64,000 nucleotides of DNA from SMWN01 sp965261165. GTDB taxonomy: Bacteria > Pseudomonadota > Gammaproteobacteria > Eutrophobiales > Eutrophobiaceae. The stretch's first letter is position 1. Every line of letters begins with the position of its first letter. Location: assembly GCA_965261165.1 (NCBI GenBank), contig OZ253445.1, positions 1,612,001 to 1,676,000 of the forward strand, given 5' to 3'. The notes under the pieces are model-generated. The model saw only the letters and a program-made list of their open reading frames with translations. It was not told the DNA's origin and ran no database searches. The position numbers and the translations under genes were made by a program. Positions 34,229 to 44,139 of this stretch are shown one piece after another.

Positions 34229-34444
34229 TCAGTAAAGGCGTATGCGTTTGTTTAATTCCTTCGAGACCTTTTTCTGATGACGCTTGACAGCGGCAGCAGC
34301 TTTGCGTTTTCTTACTTGCGTTGGCTTTTCATAGAACTCACGTTTGTGTACATCGGCAAGGATGCCTGATTTCTCACAAGTGCGTTTGAAGCGGCGTAAT
34401 GCAATATCAAAAGGTTCACTGTCTCTTACTCTTACTGATGGCAT
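34229..34444 (-). CDS. rpsU: 30S ribosomal protein bS21
   Basis: 71 residues, very basic, reading MPSVRVRDSEPFDIALRRFK and later RKAAAAVKRHQKKVSKELNK. Assists initiation on the small subunit. First gene of the macromolecular synthesis operon. Divergent from tsaD, with 191 bp between for the two promoters. Intact. Confidence 0.97.
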   Translation of the reverse strand: MPSVRVRDSEPFDIALRRFKRTCEKSGILADVHKREFYEKPTQVRKRKAAAAVKRHQKKVSKELNKRIRLY

Positions 34445-34635
34445 ATAATCATCGTTCCTAAAAAAATTGTTTCTAGACGCTATTATCGCTGGTTAAAAAC
34501 GTCCAGCTCAGGCGGAAAGGTCGGTAATTCTAGTGTCTGGGCGTAAAAATGCAATAAATTATTAGCTATATGGGGCCATTTAGTGGTTTTTTTTGGGCAA
34601 ATGATAGAGAACAATAAAAAAATGAGTAAATTTGA

Positions 34636-35646
34636 ATGAAAATATTGGGTTTAGAAACATCCTGCGACGAAACAGGCGTTGCCTTATATGATACAGAGCA
34701 GGGTTTGCTTGCTCATGCCCTGCACAGTCAGATATCACTACATGAGGTCTATGGCGGTGTGGTGCCGGAACTGGCATCAAGAGATCATGTACGCAGGGTT
34801 ATTCCTTTGGTCAAAAAGGTATTAGCCGATGCCAATGTTGCAGGAAAGGATCTGGATGGTGTTGCATACACGGCGGGTCCGGGTCTAATCGGTGCCTTGT
34901 TAGTCGGTGTCTCTACTGGTCGAAGTCTTGCCTATGGTTGGAATATCCCTGCCGTGGCAGTACATCATATGGAAGGTCATTTGCTAGTACCTATGCTGGA
35001 AGAACAAGCTCTAGAGTTTCCATTTATTGCTTTGCTTGTCTCAGGCGGTCACACGATGTTGGTTAAGGCTAAAGGTATTGGCAGTTATGAAATTCTGGGG
35101 GAATCATTAGATGATGCTGCGGGCGAGGCCTTTGATAAGACTGCTAAATTATTAGGCTTGGGTTATCCTGGTGGACCGGCATTGTCAGCATTAGCAGAAT
35201 CTGGCCGCAAAGGTAGATTTCGTTTTCCACGACCTATGACTGATCGGCCAGGCCTGGATTTTAGTTTCAGCGGCTTGAAAACCTTTGCTGTAAATACGTT
35301 TAAAAAAGAAGGTGAAGATGATCAAACTAAAGCCGACATCGCTTGTGCTTTTGTTGAGGCAGTAGTAGATACCTTGGGGATTAAATGTAAACGAGCAATT
35401 CAGCAAACTGGGATTAAGACCTTAGTTGCGGCTGGGGGTGTGAGTGCAAATTCTCAATTGCGAGAAAGGTTGAGAGAAGTCTGTGATAAGGAAGGCATAG
35501 AAGTGTTTTATCCCAGGCTGGAATTTTGTACAGATAATGGGGCGATGATTGCTTATGTTGGGGCGTTGCGGTTGCAGGCTGGGGCTGGTGGCGAAGGTTT
35601 GGGGTTTTGGGGGAGGCCTAGGTGGCCATTGAGTGAGTTGGAGTGA
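34636..35646 (+). CDS. tsaD: tRNA N6-threonylcarbamoyltransferase subunit TsaD
   Basis: Transfers threonylcarbamoyl to A37 of ANN-decoding tRNAs. 336 residues; early ILGLETSCDETGVALYD, metal ligands His111 and His115 in AVHHMEGHLL, and a late Asp in CTDNGAMIAY. tsaC, which makes the threonylcarbamoyl-AMP substrate, is at 57207. Divergent from rpsU. Intact. Confidence 0.97.
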   Translation: MKILGLETSCDETGVALYDTEQGLLAHALHSQISLHEVYGGVVPELASRDHVRRVIPLVKKVLADANVAGKDLDGVAYTAGPGLIGALLVGVSTGRSLAYGWNIPAVAVHHMEGHLLVPMLEEQALEFPFIALLVSGGHTMLVKAKGIGSYEILGESLDDAAGEAFDKTAKLLGLGYPGGPALSALAESGRKGRFRFPRPMTDRPGLDFSFSGLKTFAVNTFKKEGEDDQTKADIACAFVEAVVDTLGIKCKRAIQQTGIKTLVAAGGVSANSQLRERLREVCDKEGIEVFYPRLEFCTDNGAMIAYVGALRLQAGAGGEGLGFWGRPRWPLSELE

Positions 35647-35839
35647 TTTTTACGAGGATACGGCTTCTAAGTAAACTTCTTAGTTGTGTTGTTGCTTTAT
35701 CAATTAAGCGCGACGCTTCATTAACCGCCTTGGAGCCGAGAAACAATACAGCATTTGAGCCTTCATTTATATTGTTTTTGCATACTTACCACGAATACTT
35801 GACTTAATGTTTTTTCATCTTTTTGATTAGTTCATGGGT

Positions 35840-36430
35840 TTACTTTGTGCCAATCTTGCCTTCTTTGCCGCCGATTAAGTTTTTGATATTTGAGATGTGG
35901 CGGCAGAATAATAGTATTGCCATAAGCGTGTTGCTGGCGATGAAGTATGGGGAGTCCGATACGAGGGCGACATAAAAAGGTGAGGTGGCGGCCGCTGTTA
36001 GGCTTGCTAGGGATGAATAGCGGAAGGCGGATGCCATAACGAGCCAAGTGCCCATGAATGCCAAGCCAAGCATCCAATAGGTTCCGAAGAGGACACCGGT
36101 CAGGGTGGCGACGCCTTTGCCACCTTGGAAATTAAAGAAGATGGGGAATAGATGTCCAGTGAAGGCGGCTATTCCTATACCAGCGAGCATCATATCTGGA
36201 ACGTTTAATGCGTGACCGACCAAGACTGGAATAATACCTTTGAATACATCGCCAGCAAGTGTGGGGATGGCAGCTTTTTTTCCGTATAGACGTAAAACAT
36301 TGGTGGCACCAGGATTATTTGAACCTTGAGTGCGGGGGTCTTCCAGTTGCATTAGTTTGCAAACAACCACGGCGGACGAGACTGAACCGAACAGATAGGC
36401 GAGAACAATCAGTGAAATATCTATTACCAT
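35840..36430 (-). CDS. plsY: Acyl-phosphate glycerol-3-phosphate acyltransferase
   Basis: Inner-membrane enzyme that starts phospholipid synthesis using acyl-phosphate. 196 residues and about five membrane segments. Three conserved cytoplasmic motifs: GSVSSAVVVCKL, GSNNPGATNVLRLYGKKAA, and GHLFPIFFNFQGGKGVAT. Divergent from folB, convergent with tsaD. Intact. Confidence 0.95.
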   Translation of the reverse strand: MVIDISLIVLAYLFGSVSSAVVVCKLMQLEDPRTQGSNNPGATNVLRLYGKKAAIPTLAGDVFKGIIPVLVGHALNVPDMMLAGIGIAAFTGHLFPIFFNFQGGKGVATLTGVLFGTYWMLGLAFMGTWLVMASAFRYSSLASLTAAATSPFYVALVSDSPYFIASNTLMAILLFCRHISNIKNLIGGKEGKIGTK

Positions 36431-36525
36431 AGGAACATTGAAATCTGTCTTACTTGACAGGTCAAGGGGATATCAGTTTAAGTAGCGTTAAAGTTTGAAT
36501 GAACATTTAGAAACATAGCTAAAAT

Positions 36526-36885
36526 ATGGACATTATTTATATAAACGATCTTCGCATTGAAACCATCATTGGTATTTATGGCTGGGAACGAAAAACCAAA
36601 CAGATCGTGGTACTGGATATTGAAATGGGCACGGATATTCGTAAGGCATCAACGACTGAGAACATTGAGGACACCTTCAATTACAAATCGATTGCTGAAA
36701 GATTGTTTGAGTTTGTTGGTGCAAGTGAGTTTAAGCTGGTGGAAGCTCTAGCTGAGCAGATATCGGATATCTTGTTGAACGAATTCAATGTCCCTTGGTT
36801 ACGATTGAAGCTGAATAAGCAAGGCGCTTTGAAAGGCGTACGTGATGTTGGTGTGATTATTGAAAGGAATCAGAAAGTAGATTGA
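36526..36885 (+). CDS. folB: Dihydroneopterin aldolase
   Basis: Folate pathway: cleaves dihydroneopterin to the hydroxymethyl pterin. 119 residues, with DLRIETIIGIYGWERK, the catalytic Lys region LRLKLNKQGALKGV and a C-terminal RDVGVIIER. Its stop overlaps the folK start (TGATG), so the two are coupled. Intact. Confidence 0.95.
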   Translation: MDIIYINDLRIETIIGIYGWERKTKQIVVLDIEMGTDIRKASTTENIEDTFNYKSIAERLFEFVGASEFKLVEALAEQISDILLNEFNVPWLRLKLNKQGALKGVRDVGVIIERNQKVD

Positions 36886-37379
36886 TGACGCGTGTCTATG
36901 CCGGGTTGGGAAGCAATGTTGATAAAGAGGAAAATATTCCAGTCGGCTTAAAAGCATTGGCCAATCATTTCTCTCTTCTAACCATCTCAAAGGTCTATGA
37001 GAGTGAATCTTTAGGATTTCATGGCGATAACTTTTATAATCTGGTGGTAGGCTTTGATACTGAGTTATCAGTATTGGAAGTTGTCAGGATATTTAAGTCC
37101 ATCGAATCTTCTTTAGGCCGCCAGTCGGCCAGCCAAGATGTGTCTTCAAAATCTATTCCTCACACTTTGGATATTGATTTGTTGCTTTTCGGTGACCTGA
37201 TTCAACATGATGACCAGATTGATGTGCCTCGGAATGATATTAAACAGTATCCTTTCGTTGCCTGTCCTTTGGCTGAAATCGCGGGTGATTGCAAACATCC
37301 TGAGACTAAAGTGAGTATCGAGGCTATATGGGAATCTTTTGATAAAGATAATCGTCAAATAAAATTGGTGACATTTTAA
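36885..37379 (+). CDS. folK: Hydroxymethyl-dihydropterin pyrophosphokinase
   Basis: Next step after FolB: transfers pyrophosphate from ATP to the pterin. 164 residues from the ATG overlapping the folB stop. Signature YAGLGSNVDKEENI, SKVYESESLGF, then IPHTLDIDLLLFGD holding the Mg-binding Asp pair, then a late PFVACPLAEIAGD. The 200 bp after it holds no clear gene, only a short in-frame stretch near 37420-37497. Intact. Confidence 0.94.
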   Translation: MTRVYAGLGSNVDKEENIPVGLKALANHFSLLTISKVYESESLGFHGDNFYNLVVGFDTELSVLEVVRIFKSIESSLGRQSASQDVSSKSIPHTLDIDLLLFGDLIQHDDQIDVPRNDIKQYPFVACPLAEIAGDCKHPETKVSIEAIWESFDKDNRQIKLVTF

Positions 37380-37579
37380 ATAATTCAATGCTAAACATAA
37401 TTTTTTTTTGGAGATTTTATCATCGAAGGTGGCGATGTCGATAAGCCAAAGAGATGGACGTCTATACTGGGCGAGAGTTTTCCTGATGGTTATTGAGTGA
37501 TTAATAAGAGAAATTTTTTATCTGCCGAATTAATTGAAATAAAACTGAATGCGGATATGACAAGCACCTGGAGGGTTAT

Positions 37580-38008
37580 ATGAAATCAGGAATTTTGACA
37601 TCAATTGTTATGGCGGTCTGTATGATGCTGATATCTGGCTGCGCATCCCTAGATTCCAGAAGTCTAGCTGACAAGCTTGAGCGATCAGTTACGCAATATG
37701 CTTCAGCGTTAAGATGGGCGTACTATCGAGAAGCAATTGGCTTTCATGTTACAAGAGACGAAAAATCTGCCGCAGTAAATATTGAACATCTTGAAAATTT
37801 TAGTGTAACGAGTTTTGATATTATTTCTCAAACGCTCATACCTAGCTCAGAAGTAGAAGGTATTAACGAAGCCGTTATTGTCGCTGAGATAAGTTATTTT
37901 CACAAAGGTCTGGGCTATGTCAGGAAATTAAAACTAAATCAGATATGGTGGCATGGAAAAGAAACCAAACATTGGCTGATTGAAACAGACTTCCCAGAGT
38001 TTAAGTAG
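37580..38008 (+). CDS. Lipoprotein of unknown function
   Basis: 142 residues; signal peptide with lipobox ISGC (Cys21) followed by ASLDSRS. Ala/Ser at +2/+3 favours the outer membrane. The mature part is a small alpha/beta domain with RWAYYREAIGFHV and LGYVRKLKLNQIWWHGKETK; a conserved-looking WW near the end could be structural. A good ribosome site (GGAGGG) precedes the ATG. It lies between folK and a MidA-type methyltransferase. No family recognised with certainty. Confidence 0.8.
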   Translation: MKSGILTSIVMAVCMMLISGCASLDSRSLADKLERSVTQYASALRWAYYREAIGFHVTRDEKSAAVNIEHLENFSVTSFDIISQTLIPSSEVEGINEAVIVAEISYFHKGLGYVRKLKLNQIWWHGKETKHWLIETDFPEFK

Positions 38009-38064
38009 TTAATATCCAAGTAAATAGAGTCAGGTTGATTTTTTAATTAAATACTTGGGCTGAA

Positions 38065-39285
38065 ATGATAACTGATTCGCAACATTCCAATCCAACTCTT
38101 CCCGCTCCTGATGAATTTTCTGTTAAGTTAAGCAAAAGCCTACAGGAAAAAATACGTCGAACTCTCATAGACAACGGTGGTTCGATTAGTTTCGAGCAAT
38201 ATATGAGAATGGCCTTGTATGAGCCGGGTCTGGGTTATTACAGTGCTGGCTCCAACAAGTTTGGTGAACAAGGTGATTTTGTAACTGCACCAGAAATTTC
38301 TCCTTTGTTTTCTCGTTGTCTTGCCAGGCAATGCCAGCAAGTTTTATCAGAAATCTCATCTGCCAAAATAACATGTTGTATTCTTGAACTCGGCTCTGGG
38401 ACTGGCATAATGGCAATAGAGCTTATGCGGGAGTTGGAAAAAAATGGCGCCTTGCCCGAGGTTTATTACATGCTTGAGCCCAGTGCAGATCTGCGTCAAA
38501 GGCAACAATGCAATATTAAGAAGTCAATTCCTCAACTTGTAGAGAAATTTATGTGGCTTGAGCATCTTCCCAAAGAAAAAATAAAAGGCGTTATCCTGGC
38601 TAACGAAGTTATTGATGCCATGCCCGTTAGGCGTATCATCATTGACAGCGAAATTGAAGAATATGCTGTTGCTATTGATTCTACGGTAATTGATCAAATT
38701 CGATTTCAATGGATCAAGAAAGAGACTGATGAAAAATTTAAGATAGACACAAAAGAGTTGTTTGATGCTTTGGGAAAACCGCTATCAACACCCTATATCA
38801 CAGAAATCAATTGCAATATTAAACCGTGGTTAAATTCATTAAATGATATTCTGGATGAAGGGCTTATATTGATTTCTGATTATGGCTATCCTCGACAGGA
38901 TTATTTTCATCCACAAAGGCAAGCAGGGACATTAATTTGTCATTATCGACATCATGTGCATGATGATCCCTTTCTATATCCGGGGCTGCAGGATATTACT
39001 GCATCAGTAGATTTCACGACTGTTGCAGAAACTGCTGCGGATGCGGGTCTGTACGTCTCGGGGTTTACCACACAAGCACATTTTTTAATTGCATGTGGAC
39101 TAGACAAGCTTGCTTCTGAATATAAGTCAAGTGATGTAGTCGAAAGATCGAAGATGACACAACAAGTCAGCAAGTTAACTATGCCAGGTGAAATGGGTGA
39201 AAAATTTAAATTTATTGGCCTGACTAAAAAAATAGATATTCAACTGTGTGGCTTTGGTTTTATTGATCAAAGATCACGTCTGTAA
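38065..39285 (+). CDS. SAM-dependent methyltransferase, MidA/NDUFAF7 family
   Basis: 406 residues. Family signature ISFEQYMRMALYEPGLGYY followed by FGEQGDFVTAPEISPLFSR; SAM site ILELGSGTGIMAIELM; LANEVIDAMPV; ISDYGYPRQDY. In mitochondria the relative NDUFAF7 methylates an Arg of complex I; bacterial targets are largely unknown. It lies between two unassigned lipoprotein genes, with the second starting 2 bp after it. Intact. Confidence 0.9.
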   Translation: MITDSQHSNPTLPAPDEFSVKLSKSLQEKIRRTLIDNGGSISFEQYMRMALYEPGLGYYSAGSNKFGEQGDFVTAPEISPLFSRCLARQCQQVLSEISSAKITCCILELGSGTGIMAIELMRELEKNGALPEVYYMLEPSADLRQRQQCNIKKSIPQLVEKFMWLEHLPKEKIKGVILANEVIDAMPVRRIIIDSEIEEYAVAIDSTVIDQIRFQWIKKETDEKFKIDTKELFDALGKPLSTPYITEINCNIKPWLNSLNDILDEGLILISDYGYPRQDYFHPQRQAGTLICHYRHHVHDDPFLYPGLQDITASVDFTTVAETAADAGLYVSGFTTQAHFLIACGLDKLASEYKSSDVVERSKMTQQVSKLTMPGEMGEKFKFIGLTKKIDIQLCGFGFIDQRSRL

Positions 39286-39287
39286 AT

Positions 39288-40001
39288 ATGAAAATTATTA
39301 TTTTATTCCTGCAAGGGTTTTTACTAGTTTTGTTTCTAAATGCTTGTGGTCGTGAAGTAAAACCTGATCAAGATCCAACGGCGAAGGACTTTAGTATTCA
39401 ACATCTAGGCAAGGGCGACATTGATAACATACTGGATATACATGTGCATGAGATTCGGAAATTATTACGTGAACTCATGATAAAGCTTTATAAACGCAAT
39501 CCTAAACAATTAAAAAAATCTCCCTTTAACGATATTGATAAAAATCTTTCTCGAGTGTTTGACAAATATCATGATTGGTCATTTAAGCAACTGGATTACA
39601 AGGAAGGTGTTGACGCAATAAGAATGACCTTTGATGATACTTATCATGGTGACAGAGTTTTCTCATTTATTGTCGGTTTATCTTCCATGCTGATGGCATC
39701 CTATGGTGATAAAACAGATTTTTATATATTGGATGAAGTTGATGGGCAGGCGCTATATAACAGCGCTCGTAATATTGAGATTGCTGTATGGAAGTTAGGC
39801 AATAATAGAGATGAACAAGGAGAGCTGTTTCTTTATAGCAATTCCTTGCCGCATGAAGAAATCTATCTAAGTTATGAACGACTATTTGGTAAACTTATTG
39901 CAAATCAGGATACAATGGCCATCATTATGGAAGGCAAGAATAAACGATTCATTAAAAAAGTATTTCAGCAAATGGCAACAGCAGTTTTTCTGCCCATATA
40001 G
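39288..40001 (+). CDS. Lipoprotein of unknown function, coupled to the methyltransferase gene
   Basis: 237 residues. Lipobox LNAC (Cys20) after a strong hydrophobic segment, then GREVKPD. The mature part is mainly alpha-helical, with IHVHEIRKLLRELMIKLYKR, DDTYHGDRVFSFIVGLSSML and SNSLPHEEIYLSYERL. It starts only 2 bp after the methyltransferase stop and 40 bp before uppP, so it is probably co-transcribed. No family recognised with certainty. Confidence 0.8.
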   Translation: MKIIILFLQGFLLVLFLNACGREVKPDQDPTAKDFSIQHLGKGDIDNILDIHVHEIRKLLRELMIKLYKRNPKQLKKSPFNDIDKNLSRVFDKYHDWSFKQLDYKEGVDAIRMTFDDTYHGDRVFSFIVGLSSMLMASYGDKTDFYILDEVDGQALYNSARNIEIAVWKLGNNRDEQGELFLYSNSLPHEEIYLSYERLFGKLIANQDTMAIIMEGKNKRFIKKVFQQMATAVFLPI

Positions 40002-40041
40002 TTTTCTCTTTACTGTTTATAAAAAAACTAAAAGTTAAATA

Positions 40042-40839
40042 TTGGATTTTCTACATCTCATTTTGCTAGGTCTGTTACAGGGACTAACAGAGTTTCTGCC
40101 AGTTTCAAGTTCGGCACATCTAATTTTATTGCCATTAATCACAGAGCGACAGGTTCAAGACCTAGCATTGGATGCCGCTGCGCATTTCGGTACATTAATC
40201 GCGGTCGTTATCTATTTTCGCAGGGACATAAAAAATATTATTGCCAGTGGCGTCAAATCAGTTCCTTGGCAAGACAATAACGTTAACGCGCGGATGTTTT
40301 GGTTTCTTGGTTTTGCAACAATTCCAGTTTCAGCGATTGGCTTTTTGGGGCATGATTTTATCTCTGAACATTTCCGAGATCCGCTGATTATTGCGGTTAC
40401 GACGATTGTCTTTGGATTACTGCTTTGGTGGTCTGACGCAAAAGGCAAGCAAAATCAAGATGATGCAACGCTGTGTCTGAGGGATGCACTCTGGATTGGT
40501 TTTGCTCAGGTTCTGGCATTGATTCCAGGTACTTCAAGATCAGGGGTTACTATGACTGCCGGGTTAATGCTCGGTCTTAATCGAGAAACAGCTGCACGAT
40601 TCTCATTTTTGTTATCTATCCCAGTCATATTTCTTGCGGGGAGCTATGAAATCTTCTTGCTTATCAAGGGAGGTGAGTCAGGAGATATGATGTCTTTTGC
40701 TATCGTCTTTGTTTTGTCATGGTTTACAACATGGTTAACCATTAGTTTGTTTCTAAAGTTCATAGAAAAAACAGGTATGTTGCCCTATGTTATTTATCGT
40801 TTATTCTTGGGAAGTGTATTACTTTATTTTTTTCTATGA
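40042..40839 (+). CDS. uppP: Undecaprenyl-diphosphatase
   Basis: Recycles the lipid carrier for cell-wall and polysaccharide synthesis; inner membrane. 265 residues, about eight membrane segments. Motifs GLTEFLPVSSSAHL near the N-terminus and IPGTSRSGVTMTAG in the middle hold the catalytic residues. The start is TTG at 40042 (MDFLHLILLGLLQGLTEF), as no ATG fits the family N-terminus. Convergent with cca, 6 bp apart. Intact. Confidence 0.93.
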   Translation: MDFLHLILLGLLQGLTEFLPVSSSAHLILLPLITERQVQDLALDAAAHFGTLIAVVIYFRRDIKNIIASGVKSVPWQDNNVNARMFWFLGFATIPVSAIGFLGHDFISEHFRDPLIIAVTTIVFGLLLWWSDAKGKQNQDDATLCLRDALWIGFAQVLALIPGTSRSGVTMTAGLMLGLNRETAARFSFLLSIPVIFLAGSYEIFLLIKGGESGDMMSFAIVFVLSWFTTWLTISLFLKFIEKTGMLPYVIYRLFLGSVLLYFFL

Positions 40840-40845
40840 CAGTCC

Positions 40846-42063
40846 TTAAATCTTGGCATCCAAGATAAGATTTATTAAATTTATTCTTTCATTTCTAATG
40901 GCGTCAGCCATAGCCTTGCCTTCAAACCCTTGTTGTTTAAGGCTGTCGGTATCGACTTTATTTGCCGCATCCAGACATTCTCGAAAATGATCGGCTTGTG
41001 GATAGGTGCGGTTTTCAAAACCAGTGCGACCTCTTGCATCAGCCTCACAACAGATTAGAAATTTTTCAAAACGTTCTGGCTTCCGAAAAGCATCCATAGA
41101 CTCCAGCTTTTTCAGAATCGTCTTAGCATACATTTCTTCGAATCGATGGCATGATAAATGGTGTCTTGAAACTTGTGTTGCTAACTCCCTATATTGATTA
41201 GGTGCTCGGTAACGTTTGCAGAATGCTTCAATCAGTTTAACACCACGTTCTTCATGACCATGGTGAGCAGGCAATTTTTTTTTGGGTGTAGTTGCTTTAC
41301 CCAAATCATGAACCAGAGTAGCGAAGCGAATCTGCGGATCCTGACTCAGACGTGAGGCCTGATTCAGCGACATTAGCGTATGAATCCCCGCATCGATCTC
41401 TGGATGATATTTTGCCAGCTGTGGAATGCCAAATAATTGTTCAATTTCTGGAAAAAGAATATCCAGAGCATGACAAGCTTGCAATGCCAAAATAAAGCGA
41501 GATGGGTAGGTTTCTCCCATCGCTTGCTCCAGCTCATTCCAGACTCTTTCAGAGACTAAAGTTTCGAGTTCACCTGATTTTGAAATTTCTTTCATTAGAG
41601 CCATGGTTTCAGCGGCAATACGGAAACCAAAACGTGCAGCAAAACGTGCAGCCCTGAGAACACGTAGAGGATCCTCTACAAATGCTGGTGATACATGTCG
41701 CAGAATCTTGTCTTTAATATCTTGTTTGCCATTAAATGGATCTATCAACTTACCTGAATTATCTTCGGCAATGGCGTTAATGGTTAAGTCACGTCTGGCC
41801 AAATCTTCTTCCAGAGTGATATCTGTAGGCGTATGAAAGGTAAAATCTTTGTAGCCTTTTCCAGATTTTCTTTCAGTGCGAGCGAGCGCGTATTCTTCTT
41901 TTGTTTGAGGATGTAAAAAGATGGGAAAATCTTTGCCTACGGCTTTGAAATTTTGGCTTTCCATTTCCTGTGGTGTACTGCCAACGACAACCCAATCGTT
42001 ATCTTTACCTGGTTTCCCAAGCAATTTGTCACGTACGGCACCGCCCACAAGATATATCTCCAT
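40846..42063 (-). CDS. cca: Multifunctional CCA tRNA nucleotidyltransferase
   Basis: Adds or repairs tRNA 3' CCA. 405 residues. Nucleotidyltransferase motifs YLVGGAVRDKLLG and DNDWVVVG, TARRD-type motif in EEDLARRDLTINAIA, DPLRVLRAARFAARFGF, and a C-terminal HD phosphohydrolase domain (FATLVHDLGKATTP), as in the bacterial CCA enzymes of this class. Intact. Confidence 0.95.
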   Translation of the reverse strand: MEIYLVGGAVRDKLLGKPGKDNDWVVVGSTPQEMESQNFKAVGKDFPIFLHPQTKEEYALARTERKSGKGYKDFTFHTPTDITLEEDLARRDLTINAIAEDNSGKLIDPFNGKQDIKDKILRHVSPAFVEDPLRVLRAARFAARFGFRIAAETMALMKEISKSGELETLVSERVWNELEQAMGETYPSRFILALQACHALDILFPEIEQLFGIPQLAKYHPEIDAGIHTLMSLNQASRLSQDPQIRFATLVHDLGKATTPKKKLPAHHGHEERGVKLIEAFCKRYRAPNQYRELATQVSRHHLSCHRFEEMYAKTILKKLESMDAFRKPERFEKFLICCEADARGRTGFENRTYPQADHFRECLDAANKVDTDSLKQQGFEGKAMADAIRNERINLINLILDAKI

Positions 42064-42101
42064 TTTCAGGGATTATAAATTATTGGAGATTAGAAATCCT
42101 G

Positions 42102-44069
42102 TTAATTGGAACAAACTAAATTTGATAATTTTTTGCTTGCTTTCGAATTATAAGGATAGATGGTATTCATCCTTTGTTTAAGCGACATGACTTCTTGCCC
42201 CAGACGCCAATCGTAAATACTAGCATAAAAGATAACCCGTTTTACATAGGCTCTGGTTTCATTAAACGGGATTTGCTCCACCCAGATATCAGGCTCCTTG
42301 CAACCCTTCTTTGGAGACCATTTTACCGATCTCCCTGGCCCGGCATTATATGCTGCAGTCGCTAATATGTAGCTGCCATTAAACTTATTCTGCATTTCTT
42401 TCATATACGCAGTACCAAGCATGATGTTCTTTTTCGCGATAAGTAAATCGCTGGTGCGAAATTTTTTCAAACCAATTCTCTTAGCGATTAATTTTCCAGT
42501 TGCAGGCATGATCTGCATGAGTCCTAATGCTCCTGCAGGTGATTTTACCTTTTCCATAAAGGCGCTCTCTGATCTCATTAAGGCAAAAATCCAACTGGCA
42601 TTCAGATTTCTTTCATTTGCATATCTTTCTATTTCATTACGATAGGTGATTGGAAATCTCAGTTCTAAATCATCATAGGCATTTGCGGCGCCCATAGCGA
42701 AAATGGCTCGGTCATGCCATCCCCACTCTACGGCAAGTCTTGCTGCCATTTGTTTTTGGTAATTTGTCATGGAACGTAAGGCATGTTGCCATTCGCGCCT
42801 CGCCGTGTAATCGCCATAGAGAGTAAATAACTCTCTGGCACGACGTATCCCAGGCATATGGGCAACTTTCTTTTTAGATTCTATATCTTCTGGCAAGGGG
42901 TAATGATTCATTTTATATTCTGCGCCGATGCGATCAGCGGCGAGAAAACCATAATAGTCACGTTGGTTGGCTATTGATGCATAAGATTCATTGGCCTTTT
43001 CAATATCTCCAATTTCTTCAAGTGCTCTGCCTCGCCAGTATATCCAGCGATACTTGATGGATTCTATCTCTGGAGGTTTGTCTTTTGTCCATCGGTAAAG
43101 TTGTTGCCAGTTTCTGTTTTTGAGTGCGGTACGGAGACGCCAGTGAAAAATTTCGCTACTGTCCAAGAACGGGTTTAGGTTATCCAGGAGTTCGGCAGCT
43201 TTTGGATGTTTGCTTTTTGCTGCACGGATAGTAATGACAAGATTTACATCATCTATCTCTACAGGGGTGAAGTTGTAACTGTCTTGAAGTGTTTGCCAAT
43301 GACTCAAAGATCGAGTGATATCTTGCCTGGCCAGTCGTTTTATTCCATAAAGTAAAATTTCTCGCGCAATCGCTGTGTCCGGATATTTTGGGCTCTTAGT
43401 TGCCGTTGAAGGGTTATGGTGTATTGTCGCCCACCGCCTGCCCCAGTTTTTGTAATTCTTATCCAGACGTTTATTCAGATAATTTGCCAGCCCGGTATTC
43501 CCACCTTCCATAGCTAATTGAATACGTTGCCAGACCAGCTCATTGGTCATCAGCTGGCTTTTATAAAGCTGTTTGAAAGCGGAGTCACATTGAGGAGGTA
43601 ATGATTTTCCAGATAACCAAAGTGTGCGGGTATCTTCCAGAAGATAAATATGATTATCGGTGTTTATACGTGCCTGTAATTGTTGGCAACGTAACTTCAG
43701 ATCTTTTTGTGGCGTGTAATTGTCTAGAAAGGTTTGCCATTTTTTTTGTTTCAAAAGATGTTTTAGCCAACTCGTTCTTAATGATCCCGTCGAAATAAAA
43801 TCAGGATATGAACGGATGAAATCCTTGATTTCAGCATCATCAATTTTATGTAGTCGAGTTCGGAGATAGTTATATCGCAGATAAGGATAAAGGGGATAGG
43901 TCTTGAGTTTTTCAGAGAGTGTCGTGAAAGTCTTAAGTTTTCCGGCCTTTAGTGCCTTTTTAGCATCAAGATATTGCTGACGTTGTTCTCTGAGCGTTGC
44001 TGCAGATAATTGTTGGTTGGTCGGGAACTGCAGGAAAATAATAATGAACAGCAGTAGAAACCGGCTCAT
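42102..44069 (-). CDS. slt: Soluble lytic murein transglycosylase
   Basis: Periplasmic enzyme cleaving peptidoglycan to anhydromuropeptides. From the ATG at 44067-44069 it has 655 residues with signal peptide MSRFLLLFIIIFLQFPTNQQ; the open frame continues 46 codons upstream but enters IS5 debris. A long helical superhelix domain is followed by the Slt catalytic domain with Glu in MRSESAFMEKVKSPAGALG, LMQIMPATGK and ATAAYNAGPGR. Length agrees with the Slt70 type. Intact. Confidence 0.93.
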   Translation of the reverse strand: MSRFLLLFIIIFLQFPTNQQLSAATLREQRQQYLDAKKALKAGKLKTFTTLSEKLKTYPLYPYLRYNYLRTRLHKIDDAEIKDFIRSYPDFISTGSLRTSWLKHLLKQKKWQTFLDNYTPQKDLKLRCQQLQARINTDNHIYLLEDTRTLWLSGKSLPPQCDSAFKQLYKSQLMTNELVWQRIQLAMEGGNTGLANYLNKRLDKNYKNWGRRWATIHHNPSTATKSPKYPDTAIAREILLYGIKRLARQDITRSLSHWQTLQDSYNFTPVEIDDVNLVITIRAAKSKHPKAAELLDNLNPFLDSSEIFHWRLRTALKNRNWQQLYRWTKDKPPEIESIKYRWIYWRGRALEEIGDIEKANESYASIANQRDYYGFLAADRIGAEYKMNHYPLPEDIESKKKVAHMPGIRRARELFTLYGDYTARREWQHALRSMTNYQKQMAARLAVEWGWHDRAIFAMGAANAYDDLELRFPITYRNEIERYANERNLNASWIFALMRSESAFMEKVKSPAGALGLMQIMPATGKLIAKRIGLKKFRTSDLLIAKKNIMLGTAYMKEMQNKFNGSYILATAAYNAGPGRSVKWSPKKGCKEPDIWVEQIPFNETRAYVKRVIFYASIYDWRLGQEVMSLKQRMNTIYPYNSKASKKLSNLVCSN

Positions 44070-44139
44070 ACTTCTCACGGAAGCAGGCAGTGCTACCTTG
44101 GTAAGAGTTATGTTTTGAGATGACATGCTCATAACAGCG

